This document shows, in pieces, positions 17,737 to 25,002 of a DNA stretch of 64,000 nt. The notes beneath the pieces are model-generated. The model searched no databases. It was not told where the DNA came from and was given only the letters and a program-made list of their open reading frames with translations. Each line of letters starts with the position of its first letter. Within the stretch, counting starts at the first letter, position 1. Source of the DNA: BQWY01 sp046351095 (GTDB taxonomy: Bacteria; Nitrospirota; Nitrospiria; Nitrospirales; Nitrospiraceae); NCBI GenBank assembly GCA_046351095.1, contig JAXLZC010000001.1, positions 248,001-312,000 of the forward strand, given 5' to 3'. The position numbers were made by a program, and so were the translations under genes.

Positions 17737-18813
17737 ATGACGGCGGGTGGTGCCGCAATCAGCACGTCAGAGGGTGCCCTCGCGGTCTTTCACAAATCTC
17801 ACGTCCCACTCCTCGATGGCTTACGTGCTGTCGCCATTCTTTCGGTCTTGCTCTACCATTTTGGGTTCGAGTCGGTCCCGGCAGATCTCGGCGTCAGTCT
17901 ATTTTTTGTCCTCAGCGGATTTTTGGTTACCAGAGGATTGCTCAGTGGGTTTGAGCGTTCTGGCGCCATCGACGTGGCCGCCTTCCATCGTCGTCGGGCG
18001 CTCCGAATTTTTCCCGCGTACTATGCGTTTTTAGGGTTACTGTTTATTGAAGAATTTCTACGAGGATATACGTGGGATCCCTGGCTGCTTGCGGCGGGCT
18101 TGACCCATACGGTCAATTACTACAATGCCGTGAATGGTCACCCCCCTACGGGCATCGCGCATTTGTGGGCCGTGTCTGTTCTTGAGCAGGCCTACGTGGT
18201 GTGGCCGTATGTGCTGCGATGGGTGTTGCCTTCCGGCGAGCGCGCCGTGGTGAAGGTACTACTGTGGGTCGTGTGTGGGATATTGGGGTGGAGAGTTCTC
18301 GCCGCAACGGTTTTTCAGATGCCGCATGCCTATTTGTACAATGCCTTGGAAACACGCCTCGACAGCTTGGCCATCGGTGCCTTGATTGCCATGGCGATCA
18401 TGCTCCGATCCGGCATGTCTGACTTAGCTGTACCGCTTCTGCGAGTTCCTCCAGTTGTGACGATGTGCTTGCTGTTCGTCTCTCGATTCGGAGGAAGCGA
18501 ATCATATCACTACATGTTTGGCTTTACCGTTGAGTCGTTGTTGTTAGCTGCACTTGCACTCCAGCTTGTGTCTCGATATGCACACGTAACAGTTAGTTGG
18601 CTCGATAGTAGACCAGCCGTTTTCTTGGGGCAAATTTCCTATTCAGTTTATCTGTGGCATCTGCTGTGTTTCGGAATAGTGAATCGGTTGGGGCTCTCCG
18701 AGAGTCTAATGCGACTAGGAATGTCGCTAGTGTTATGCGTGGGGGTGGGATGTATTTCGTATGTCTTATTAGAGCGAGCAGGGCTGAGCCCAATCAGGAA
18801 GACGGCACAGTAG
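17737..18813 (+). CDS. Acyltransferase 3 (OafA-like) membrane protein
   Basis: A 358-residue integral membrane acyltransferase, which transfers acetyl or similar groups to surface sugars. VPLLDGLRAVAILSVLLYHF near the N-terminus carries the conserved DGLR and the histidine in helix 1 (H in LLYHF), and SLFFVLSGFLVTRGLL follows. About ten hydrophobic helices run to the end. ATG 17737 is chosen because AAAGG lies 8 bases upstream; the longer frame would overlap the AsnB gene. The second half is visibly richer in A and T than the surrounding genes. It probably O-acetylates the exopolysaccharide; the position is unknown. Confidence 0.88.
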   Translation: MTAGGAAISTSEGALAVFHKSHVPLLDGLRAVAILSVLLYHFGFESVPADLGVSLFFVLSGFLVTRGLLSGFERSGAIDVAAFHRRRALRIFPAYYAFLGLLFIEEFLRGYTWDPWLLAAGLTHTVNYYNAVNGHPPTGIAHLWAVSVLEQAYVVWPYVLRWVLPSGERAVVKVLLWVVCGILGWRVLAATVFQMPHAYLYNALETRLDSLAIGALIAMAIMLRSGMSDLAVPLLRVPPVVTMCLLFVSRFGGSESYHYMFGFTVESLLLAALALQLVSRYAHVTVSWLDSRPAVFLGQISYSVYLWHLLCFGIVNRLGLSESLMRLGMSLVLCVGVGCISYVLLERAGLSPIRKTAQ

Positions 18814-18900
18814 GTAATTGTATTGAGAGGTGTTAGATCTTGATGCAAGAGACTGTGCCTGCTTGGTGAGTCAGCCATTTTGAGGTGTGGAGGGGGTAGG

Positions 18901-20247
18901 ATGCGACAAGCCAGCGCTCGTTCCAATAGCATAAGCTGGGTTCGGTGGATGGTCCGTGATTCGATCAGAAAATATGGAATTCGCTGGATTTCCTTTCTCC
19001 AGGTCGCAAGGTATTGGTTTCTTAAAGGGCGGGATCAATCGAGGGCACTAGGTAGCCTCTTCAGTGCCCACCGCTACAATCCTAGCCCAAGGATGACGCG
19101 GTTAGTTCAAAGCGAGGAATCTGCAATCAGAGTAAATATTGCAGCAATGTCGGACGTGCCGGATCCAAGTCTTGAAGGGCGGTACATACGACGTTGTATT
19201 GTCCTGAAGAACCCTGTGCGGCGGGGAGAAGTTCTTGAGAGGGGTGTCTTGCTGATCACCTTTACGGAGACGTTCCCATACTTCCATGAGAAAATTAACT
19301 GCGAGGAGTTGCTGAACTACTTCTATGTCGTTCTAGAACCCAGCTGGGCTGGCTATTGCGATGCCAACATTCTTCGGTGGAGTACGTACTCGGGGCGGCC
19401 TATTGTTGTCGAAGCCACAGAATCCACGGATTTTGAATTTATATCCGCCTTAGGATCCAATTTGGTGCCTGTCTCATTTGGCGCAAGTGATTGGGCCGAC
19501 TTTCGGACATTCGCCCCCGTTGCAGGAGTGGAAAAGCGCTACGATGCTGTCTATGTTACCAACTACCACCCTATCAAGCGACATCATGTGTTCTTTAAAG
19601 CGATTCGTGCCATCAGTGATCCTACCTACAAGGCAGCAATTGTCTTTGGTCGAAATGGCGATGCCGAAGATGATATTCAGGCTCTGATCGACTTTTACGG
19701 GATACGGAAGAATCTAGAGATATTTGAAGGATTGCCACAGCAGGAATTGAATAAGCTTCTGAATATGTCCAAGGTCAACGTATTGTTTTCTCTAAAAGAG
19801 GGAAGCAATCGGAGCCTTTTTGAGTCGATGTTCTCTGGTGTACCGGGAATTCTTCTCAAGTCGAACGTTGGGGCAAACAAGACCTACATTAACTCTTATA
19901 CAGGAAGGCTTGTTGAAGAGCGGGAGGTTTGTGAGGCCTTACAGCACTTCCGTACTGAATGGAGCACATATTCGCCGAGGGAGTGGGCGCTCCAGAATAT
20001 TTCTCCGCTTGTTACAACGCAAAAGTTGTCGAAGATTCTCAGGGGGTGTGCGGAGGAGCAGGGCGAGCCTTGGACGCAAGACCTTGTCCCAAAGGTAAAT
20101 GCTCCAGAAGTACAATATTTCCATGATGCAGATACGAAGAGGATGTTGGCAAGTAGAGAGGTGTTGGCGTGCTTTAGGAAGGATCAGCAGAGAAGCCGAT
20201 CCTCTGCTGCCGTGGAAGCGCAACTTCTGAAGACCAACCAGGACTAG
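18901..20247 (+). CDS. Divergent glycosyltransferase (GT1/GT4-type C-terminal domain)
   Basis: A 448-residue protein whose C-terminal half is a GT-B donor domain: YDAVYVTNYHPIKRHHVFFK, AAIVFGRNGDAEDD, then LFSLKEGSNRSLFESMFSGV with the acidic donor residues (KEG...FES). The N-terminal domain is not recognisable by eye. The start ATG 18901 follows GGAGGGGG. It is the last gene of the cluster, 87 bases after the acyltransferase gene, and its stop codon lies in the loop side of a strong terminator hairpin. Its base composition is clearly more AT-rich than the housekeeping genes in this window, which suggests a foreign or rapidly changing gene. Confidence 0.75.
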   Translation: MRQASARSNSISWVRWMVRDSIRKYGIRWISFLQVARYWFLKGRDQSRALGSLFSAHRYNPSPRMTRLVQSEESAIRVNIAAMSDVPDPSLEGRYIRRCIVLKNPVRRGEVLERGVLLITFTETFPYFHEKINCEELLNYFYVVLEPSWAGYCDANILRWSTYSGRPIVVEATESTDFEFISALGSNLVPVSFGASDWADFRTFAPVAGVEKRYDAVYVTNYHPIKRHHVFFKAIRAISDPTYKAAIVFGRNGDAEDDIQALIDFYGIRKNLEIFEGLPQQELNKLLNMSKVNVLFSLKEGSNRSLFESMFSGVPGILLKSNVGANKTYINSYTGRLVEEREVCEALQHFRTEWSTYSPREWALQNISPLVTTQKLSKILRGCAEEQGEPWTQDLVPKVNAPEVQYFHDADTKRMLASREVLACFRKDQQRSRSSAAVEAQLLKTNQD

Positions 20248-20274
20248 TTGCGGATAATCCGTCCTGGTTGGTCT
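20231..20274. terminator. Perfect 14-bp inverted repeat between convergent genes
   Basis: AGACCAACCAGGAC at 20231-20244 pairs perfectly with GTCCTGGTTGGTCT at 20261-20274, with a 16-base loop that begins with the glycosyltransferase stop codon. No long T-run follows on either strand. It lies exactly between two convergent operons, so a bidirectional terminator or RNA end-protecting hairpin is the best reading. Confidence 0.7.
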
Positions 20275-20293
20275 TGCGTCGATTCGTAATAGG

Positions 20294-21166
20294 CTAATTT
20301 GCCCGTAGGCCGCTGGGGATAGCTGGAGGGACAGAGTCGCTCTTTGTCCCGCCCGAAGTTCCTCCAGTGCTTACATGAACGTGGTCGTACCAGAAGTAGT
20401 GCGTCGTCGATTTCGTGTCGCCGACATTGCCCCATGTCGGGTCGAATTCAGCCTGAATGATTTGGTACTGCGGGAAGTTGGCGTTTGTAAAATTGCCGTT
20501 TAGTTGCCCGTCAACCCACCAACGGATGACTCCGTCCTGCGAAGTGCTGGTCGTGCTTAGCTTGACGTAGTATTCGATCCGATGCCATGTGTCGAGTGTA
20601 ATTTCGGGATTGGCCGCATTCGGAAAAACTTGCACCGAACCCGGGCAATCGCCCCACGCACCTTGGAGTTGGCAGTTCTGGACCTGCTCGGTGTTGGGGA
20701 AATACACACTGAGTTTCCGATTGGGATTTAACAGCATGACCATGTTCCAGGCCCCGGCGCCCTGGATGAAGCTGATTTTTTGGCCGCCGCCTAGTGAGCC
20801 GCCTTCCCATGAGGAAGAGGCTTTCCACCAAAACCCCATGTAAAGTTCTCTACGGGTGGGCACAACTGGAAAATAGCTCACTCCGACTGACCGTCCGCCA
20901 GGCAGGCCGGATGAGAATTTATGCTGCATGACGTTTGATGGTGAAAAGGGGGCTGTAGCATCAGCAACGATGCTCATACCGCTGTTTCCCGAGATGTCCC
21001 ATCCGTTGCAAACGAGACAGTTGTAGTTGCTATCAGTGAGAACAGTCGCACCGCTGGGTTCATTCGGCCAAGCCTGGGCCTGTGCGTGAGTGGGGGCGAG
21101 CAGGGCTAACGCACCTGCTATCAACCCGCATGCGGCTGTGAGTCCGATATTCCGCTTCGTCATCAT
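20294..21166 (-). CDS. Secreted beta-sandwich protein (LamG / polysaccharide-lyase-like), FN3 remnant at end
   Basis: A 290-residue exported protein. MMTKRNIGLTAACGLIAGAL up to ALLAPTHAQA is a classic Sec signal peptide with an AQA cleavage site. The body resembles concanavalin-type beta-sandwich proteins such as polysaccharide lyase or LamG families: RRELYMGFWWKASSSWE, GQKISFIQG, LDTWHRIEYYVKL and GVIRWWVDGQLNG are the typical strands. The last residues, SVPPAIPSGLRAN, look like the first strand of a fibronectin type III domain and then stop. The start has AGAGGA 8 bases upstream. It is the second gene of an operon after the BACON-repeat gene. It may bind or cut polysaccharide; no catalytic residues are claimed. 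Confidence 0.7.
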   Translation of the reverse strand: MMTKRNIGLTAACGLIAGALALLAPTHAQAQAWPNEPSGATVLTDSNYNCLVCNGWDISGNSGMSIVADATAPFSPSNVMQHKFSSGLPGGRSVGVSYFPVVPTRRELYMGFWWKASSSWEGGSLGGGQKISFIQGAGAWNMVMLLNPNRKLSVYFPNTEQVQNCQLQGAWGDCPGSVQVFPNAANPEITLDTWHRIEYYVKLSTTSTSQDGVIRWWVDGQLNGNFTNANFPQYQIIQAEFDPTWGNVGDTKSTTHYFWYDHVHVSTGGTSGGTKSDSVPPAIPSGLRAN

Positions 21167-21203
21167 GCTCGTGTTCCTCTCCCTGTGAAGCGTGAGTCGT
21201 TTC

Positions 21204-24200
21204 CTAGTAGATGCTCTTGCTGACTTCGTTCGACCACCCGGACTCGTTGCCCTGGTTGTCATACGCGGTGATCACGAAGTAATAGGTCGCGCCCGCCGTC
21301 AGGCCCGGCACGGTGTAGGTTGTGCCGCGTCCCTGTACGGTGGCGATGGGCGCGCCATAACCGCCAGACTTCGTGGCGCGATAGATCTTATAACCCGCAA
21401 GATCCGATTCGCTATTGCTGTTCCAGGACAAACTCACGCTTTGGGTCACCTGCGTGAGGGTCAGACTCACCGGAATGGTCTGCGGTGTATTGATGGCTCC
21501 ACTCGCGCTGACCGTGATCAATGCGTTGTACGTACCCGCGGTGAGGCCGGTCTTGTCGACGCTTGCCACCACCGTATTGCCCGATTGCGAGACTGTCAAC
21601 CAACTTGCATTATCGGTCGCACTCCAGGTCAAGGTCCCGGCGCCGCTGTTGGAAATGGCGATCGATTGGTTGCCTGGGTTACTGCCGCTCGAGGTGGCGT
21701 TGAAGGACAAGCTGGATGGGCTGAGCCCAATCACAGGTTTCACGGAAGCCGTCACCGTCAGGGTGACGGGGATGGTTTTCGGCGAATTTGTCGCCTCGTT
21801 CGACCACAACATGACTGCGCCGGTATAGGTGCCGGCCGCCAAACCAGTGGCATTTGCGAATACGGAGACGCTGGTACCGGTGAAGCTGTGCGTCATCCAC
21901 GACTGGTTGCTGGATGCGGCCCAGGTCATCGTTCCGCTCCCTGCATTGGAGACGGTCACGGTTTGCGCTGCGTTTGACGATGTGCCGCTTTCCAGGGTGA
22001 AGCTGACGCTGGCCGGGCTGGCGGCCAGTGTCGGCTGCGTGACAGCCTCTGCGACGGTCAAGGTCACCGGCAGCGTCTGCGGTGTATTGGTGGCGCCGGT
22101 CGCGGCGATCGTGACGACGCTGGAGTAGGTGCCTGCTGCAAGCCCGCTCAAGTTGACGGTCGCTGAGATGTTGCTGCCGGTCTGTGTGGTCGTGAGCCAG
22201 CCGGCGTTATCGCTGACGGTCCACGTCAAGCTGCCCGTCCCACTGTTGGTGACGGCGATGGTCTGGGTCGTAGGATTGCTGCCTCCAGCCGTTCCCGAAA
22301 AGCTCAGGCTCGCCGGGGAGAAGCTGATCTTCGGTTGCGCTGCCGGAGCGGTCACCGTCATGGTCACGGGAATCGTGTACGGAGCATTCGTCGCTTGATC
22401 CGACCAGAGCGTAATGTTGCCCGTGTACGTCCCGGCGCTCATGCCGACTGCGCTGGCAGAGACCGACACACTATTGGTCGTGAAACTGTGGCTCAACCAC
22501 GGTTGGTTGTTCGAGGCCGCCCACTGAATGCTGGTGCTGCCGACGGTCGAGATCGCCACGGTCTGCGGAGCGACCGCAGCTTTTCCTGCCTCCAGCGTAA
22601 ACGCCAACCCCGTCGGCGTCGCCGACAAGGTGGGAACCTTCGGTGCCGCGGCGACCGTGAATGTCACCGGCACGGTTTGGGGGGTGTTGGTTGCACCGGA
22701 GGCGGCTACCGTGATGGCGGCCGTGTACGTCCCGGCGGCCATCCCAGCCACGTTGGCCGCGGCGGAAATGGTGCTGCCGGTCTGTGTCGTCGTCAACCAC
22801 GCCACGTTGTCGCTGACAGTCCAGGACAAGGTGCCGGTCCCGACATTACTGACCGCGATAGTCTGTGCGGCCGGATTGCTGCCTCCCGCGGTCGCAGAAA
22901 ATGCGAGGGTGGTCGGGGCCAGCGAAATTTTCGCCTGCGCCGCCGACTTTACGATCATCGCCACGGGAATGGTCTTCGGGGCATTTGCCGCTTCGTCGGA
23001 CCAGAGCGTTACGGTGCCGTTGTACGTACCTTCCGCCAAGCCGACCGCACTGGCGGAGACCGATACGCTGTTGGTCGTGAAGCTGTGCTGGAGCCACGGC
23101 TGATTGTTCGACGCCGCCCACTTTACCGCTGTGCCGTTGCTGCTGGACACCGCCACCGTTTGCGGCGCGGCGGCGGCCTTGCCCGGTTCGAGCGTGAATG
23201 TCAGTTCGGCCGGTGTCGCGCTCAACGACGGCTTCGTCGGGGCCGGATCCGTTACGACCAACGACACGGGCACCACGATCGGGTTCACGTCCCACGAGGA
23301 GGGCCAGAGGGTGACCGTTCCCGTATACGTCCCAGCCTTGAGACCAGTTGGATTCGCCGACACGGAAATGCTGGATGTCGTGAAGCTATGCTGAAGCCAC
23401 GGCTGATTGTTCGAGGCGGCCCACGTAAGCGTGCCGTTCGAGGTATTTGCCACAGCAATCGATTGGGCGGCGGTTGCGGTGGCTCCCGTCACGACGTTGA
23501 ATGTGAGTGCCGCCGGCGAGACCGAGAGTTGTGCGCCGCTGGTCGGTGACGAGACGGCGGCTGCCAAGGACGGCACACGAGCTGCGGATTTGGTGGTCTG
23601 CTGGACCGGCGTGGCAGCGGATTCGCGTGTCAACGTGGCTGCCGGCTGAGGTGTTGCAACCGGTGCAGAGGCCGTCGGCTGAACCATTGGATTGATGGCG
23701 GCGGCCTGTGCGCCGAGCGGGCTGACGCCGCGGCTTGCTTGAAATGGTGCCGTGGTTGCGGTCTGCGGCGAAGCGGTCGACGCCGTGTTGCCGAGTAGAC
23801 CGGCGGCCGTAGTCGAAGCAGAGGCGGTCTCACGGGATGATTCTGGATACTCGACAGCAGATGGACGCTGTGCGATCGCGCTGCTGTTGCGCGGCGCTGC
23901 GTCGGATGGCTTTCGGGCCACGGTCGGTTGACTACCGGAGGCGCTACGCGACTTATTGGCCGTGCGGGGGGCACTCGATTGTGCAATCGATGGCTGCGGC
24001 TGAGCGGTCGAGGCGCCTTTGTGAATCAGCGAATGCGGCTTAACGCTCTGTTCGCCCTGCGCTGCATGTTCGGTGGTCGCCGATTCCGCGTGCGCAGCGT
24101 GAGGCTGCAAATACATTGTCGATCCGAGCGCCATAATAAAGGCGATTCCAACTGCGGCGGCATATGCCCGGGTGGGCGTTGTGCTGGGGCGATTCGTCGA

Positions 24201-24212
24201 CTGCTGATGCAT
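21204..24212 (-). CDS. Large secreted BACON-repeat protein with C-terminal FN3 domain
   Basis: A 1002-residue surface protein. Residues 16-43 form a signal peptide or anchor (AYAAAVGIAFIMALGSTMYL, then HAAHAES). Residues 44-225 are a low-complexity Ala/Ser/Thr/Pro stalk. Seven immunoglobulin-like repeats of about 100 residues (226-920) resemble the BACON family: each has a W-A-A-S-N or W-x-V-S-D-N strand, a PWL/AWL turn, GTY and a final IPV strand. Residues 921-1000 form an FN3 domain (VSLSWNSNSESDLAGYKIYR). The ATG is preceded by AAGGAGG with 8 bases between. It is transcribed behind a GEMM riboswitch and followed after 37 bases by the beta-sandwich gene. A role in adhesion or matrix binding is likely but inferred. 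Confidence 0.85.
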   Translation of the reverse strand: MHQQSTNRPSTTPTRAYAAAVGIAFIMALGSTMYLQPHAAHAESATTEHAAQGEQSVKPHSLIHKGASTAQPQPSIAQSSAPRTANKSRSASGSQPTVARKPSDAAPRNSSAIAQRPSAVEYPESSRETASASTTAAGLLGNTASTASPQTATTAPFQASRGVSPLGAQAAAINPMVQPTASAPVATPQPAATLTRESAATPVQQTTKSAARVPSLAAAVSSPTSGAQLSVSPAALTFNVVTGATATAAQSIAVANTSNGTLTWAASNNQPWLQHSFTTSSISVSANPTGLKAGTYTGTVTLWPSSWDVNPIVVPVSLVVTDPAPTKPSLSATPAELTFTLEPGKAAAAPQTVAVSSSNGTAVKWAASNNQPWLQHSFTTNSVSVSASAVGLAEGTYNGTVTLWSDEAANAPKTIPVAMIVKSAAQAKISLAPTTLAFSATAGGSNPAAQTIAVSNVGTGTLSWTVSDNVAWLTTTQTGSTISAAANVAGMAAGTYTAAITVAASGATNTPQTVPVTFTVAAAPKVPTLSATPTGLAFTLEAGKAAVAPQTVAISTVGSTSIQWAASNNQPWLSHSFTTNSVSVSASAVGMSAGTYTGNITLWSDQATNAPYTIPVTMTVTAPAAQPKISFSPASLSFSGTAGGSNPTTQTIAVTNSGTGSLTWTVSDNAGWLTTTQTGSNISATVNLSGLAAGTYSSVVTIAATGATNTPQTLPVTLTVAEAVTQPTLAASPASVSFTLESGTSSNAAQTVTVSNAGSGTMTWAASSNQSWMTHSFTGTSVSVFANATGLAAGTYTGAVMLWSNEATNSPKTIPVTLTVTASVKPVIGLSPSSLSFNATSSGSNPGNQSIAISNSGAGTLTWSATDNASWLTVSQSGNTVVASVDKTGLTAGTYNALITVSASGAINTPQTIPVSLTLTQVTQSVSLSWNSNSESDLAGYKIYRATKSGGYGAPIATVQGRGTTYTVPGLTAGATYYFVITAYDNQGNESGWSNEVSKSIY
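21453..23537 (-). repeat. Seven tandem BACON-like repeats encoded in two alternating types
   Basis: Repeats cover residues 226-325, 328-427, 428-526, 527-627, 628-726, 727-826 and 827-920 of the protein. Repeats 1, 2, 4 and 6 are type A (WAASNNQPWL..HSFT, TLWS). Repeats 3, 5 and 7 are type B (GGSNP, WTVSDN, TQTGS, AASGATNTP). After the first, they alternate strictly A-B-A-B-A-B, so the unit of duplication was probably an A-B pair of about 600 bases. Confidence 0.85.
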
Positions 24213-24216
24213 GGTT

Positions 24217-24248
24217 CTGGCCTCCTTACTGATGTTACGTAGGGCCAG
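24217..24248 (-). promoter_or_regulatory. Hairpin overlapping the ribosome binding site (possible expression platform)
   Basis: On the minus strand CTGGCC (24248-24243) can pair with GGCCAG (24222-24217). The second arm contains the last two bases of the AAGGAGG ribosome binding site. Pairing would hinder ribosome loading on the BACON-repeat gene. Together with the aptamer upstream this suggests translational control, but alternative pairings were not computed. Confidence 0.4.
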
Positions 24249-24315
24249 CTACCAAGGGTCGGAAGAGTGGCTGCGCAGCAACGCGGCCGTTTCGGGTCGA
24301 GCCCGAATCTCATCT

Positions 24316-24420
24316 GATGAACCGTGGCAGCCAGACCGACCGTCAGGATGTGGAACGAGTCCCGCTGAGGTCTCTTGGCTTTGCGTCCTGCCTTCTCGGG
24401 CAGTTTGCCTTTGTGCACGT
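24316..24420 (-). promoter_or_regulatory. GEMM-I class cyclic-dinucleotide riboswitch
   Basis: Read on the minus strand, the leader contains GCACAAAGGCAAACUG, a short P2 stem CUGCC/GGCAG capped by a GAGA (GNRA) loop, the near-invariant GGACGCAAAGCC, and a P3 arm closing with GGUCUGGCUGCC. The outer P1 stem forms from GAAACGUG and CACGGUUC with one mismatch. Order, spacing and conserved bases all match GEMM-I aptamers, which bind cyclic di-GMP (or 3',3'-cGAMP in the Ib variant). It lies about 105-210 bases upstream of the BACON-repeat ATG. A second hairpin, TTCGGG/CCCGAA (24291-24307), follows without a U-run, so transcription termination is not obvious. Confidence 0.85.
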
Positions 24421-25002
24421 TTCGAAATTCTGCCTTAGGTACAGGTGCTGATTTTTTTATTGACCCCCTGCACGTGTCGTATTAGAAGGACTGCGACTCC
24501 CCTCATTGGCATGTCGTTCAAACCACGAAGTCACCAAATTTCTAAAGCAAGACGGATGCCAAAGTCATTGCCGGATGTGCCTGGCCAAAAATTTTGTCTA
24601 CAGTGCGAAAAAACGTCATGACTTTGGAGGGTTAGCGTACGGCGTGTCGAACGTGACGTTTTGCAAGACGATCAGCCAAAGTCATGCCTGTGTACGCCAC
24701 CGTACGGCTCACATGTTCATAAACGACGCCGGTCGGACCAAGGCCCCTAGTGCGAGGCACTCAGAATCACGTGTATTGATGGGAGGTTCAGCCTGCCGAG
24801 GGCCCAACTGGCGGAGGATCGCCAAGGGCAGTGAAGGCACCGACACACAGTCCTACGGGTGCTAGCCTTATACGTGTTCCGGCGCGCTGTCGTGCCGACA
24901 AGCCAAGAGCGTACCATCGCTGCAACAGAGCAGAATTGAGTTTTGTTTTGTGCCCGTCTGCGGTACGGTCACACTCGATTACCCGACCAAGGAGAATGCA
25001 CC
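24421..25002. other. Long divergent intergenic region with three copies of CCAAAGTCAT
   Basis: About 580 bases without a credible gene, between the riboswitch leader (minus strand) and the sugar dehydrogenase gene (plus strand). CCAAAGTCAT occurs at 24559-24568, inverted at 24618-24627, and again at 24676-24685, with 59- and 58-base spacing. The two direct copies sit inside longer matches (24547-24572 and 24663-24688) that share GCAAGACG before and GCC after the core. These look like binding sites for a transcription regulator. A 119-codon open frame here has no family likeness and was not called. Confidence 0.5.

Noticed and set aside
53..20247. Exosortase or PEP-CTERM gene within the cluster
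   Set aside because: No protein here shows the exosortase Cys/Arg/His helices or a PEP-CTERM tail; only associated-type enzymes are present.
21192..23549. Plus-strand open frames across the BACON repeats
   Set aside because: They are repeated shadows of the minus-strand repeats; the minus-strand product has a signal peptide, domains and a good ribosome binding site.
24575..24600. Possible sigma54 promoter (CTGGCC...TTTTGT)
   Set aside because: Spacing is one base too long and the -12 GC is missing.
24506..24865. 119-codon plus-strand open frame upstream of the sugar dehydrogenase
   Set aside because: Composition is atypical, it contains the CCAAAGTCAT repeats, and the translated sequence resembles nothing known.
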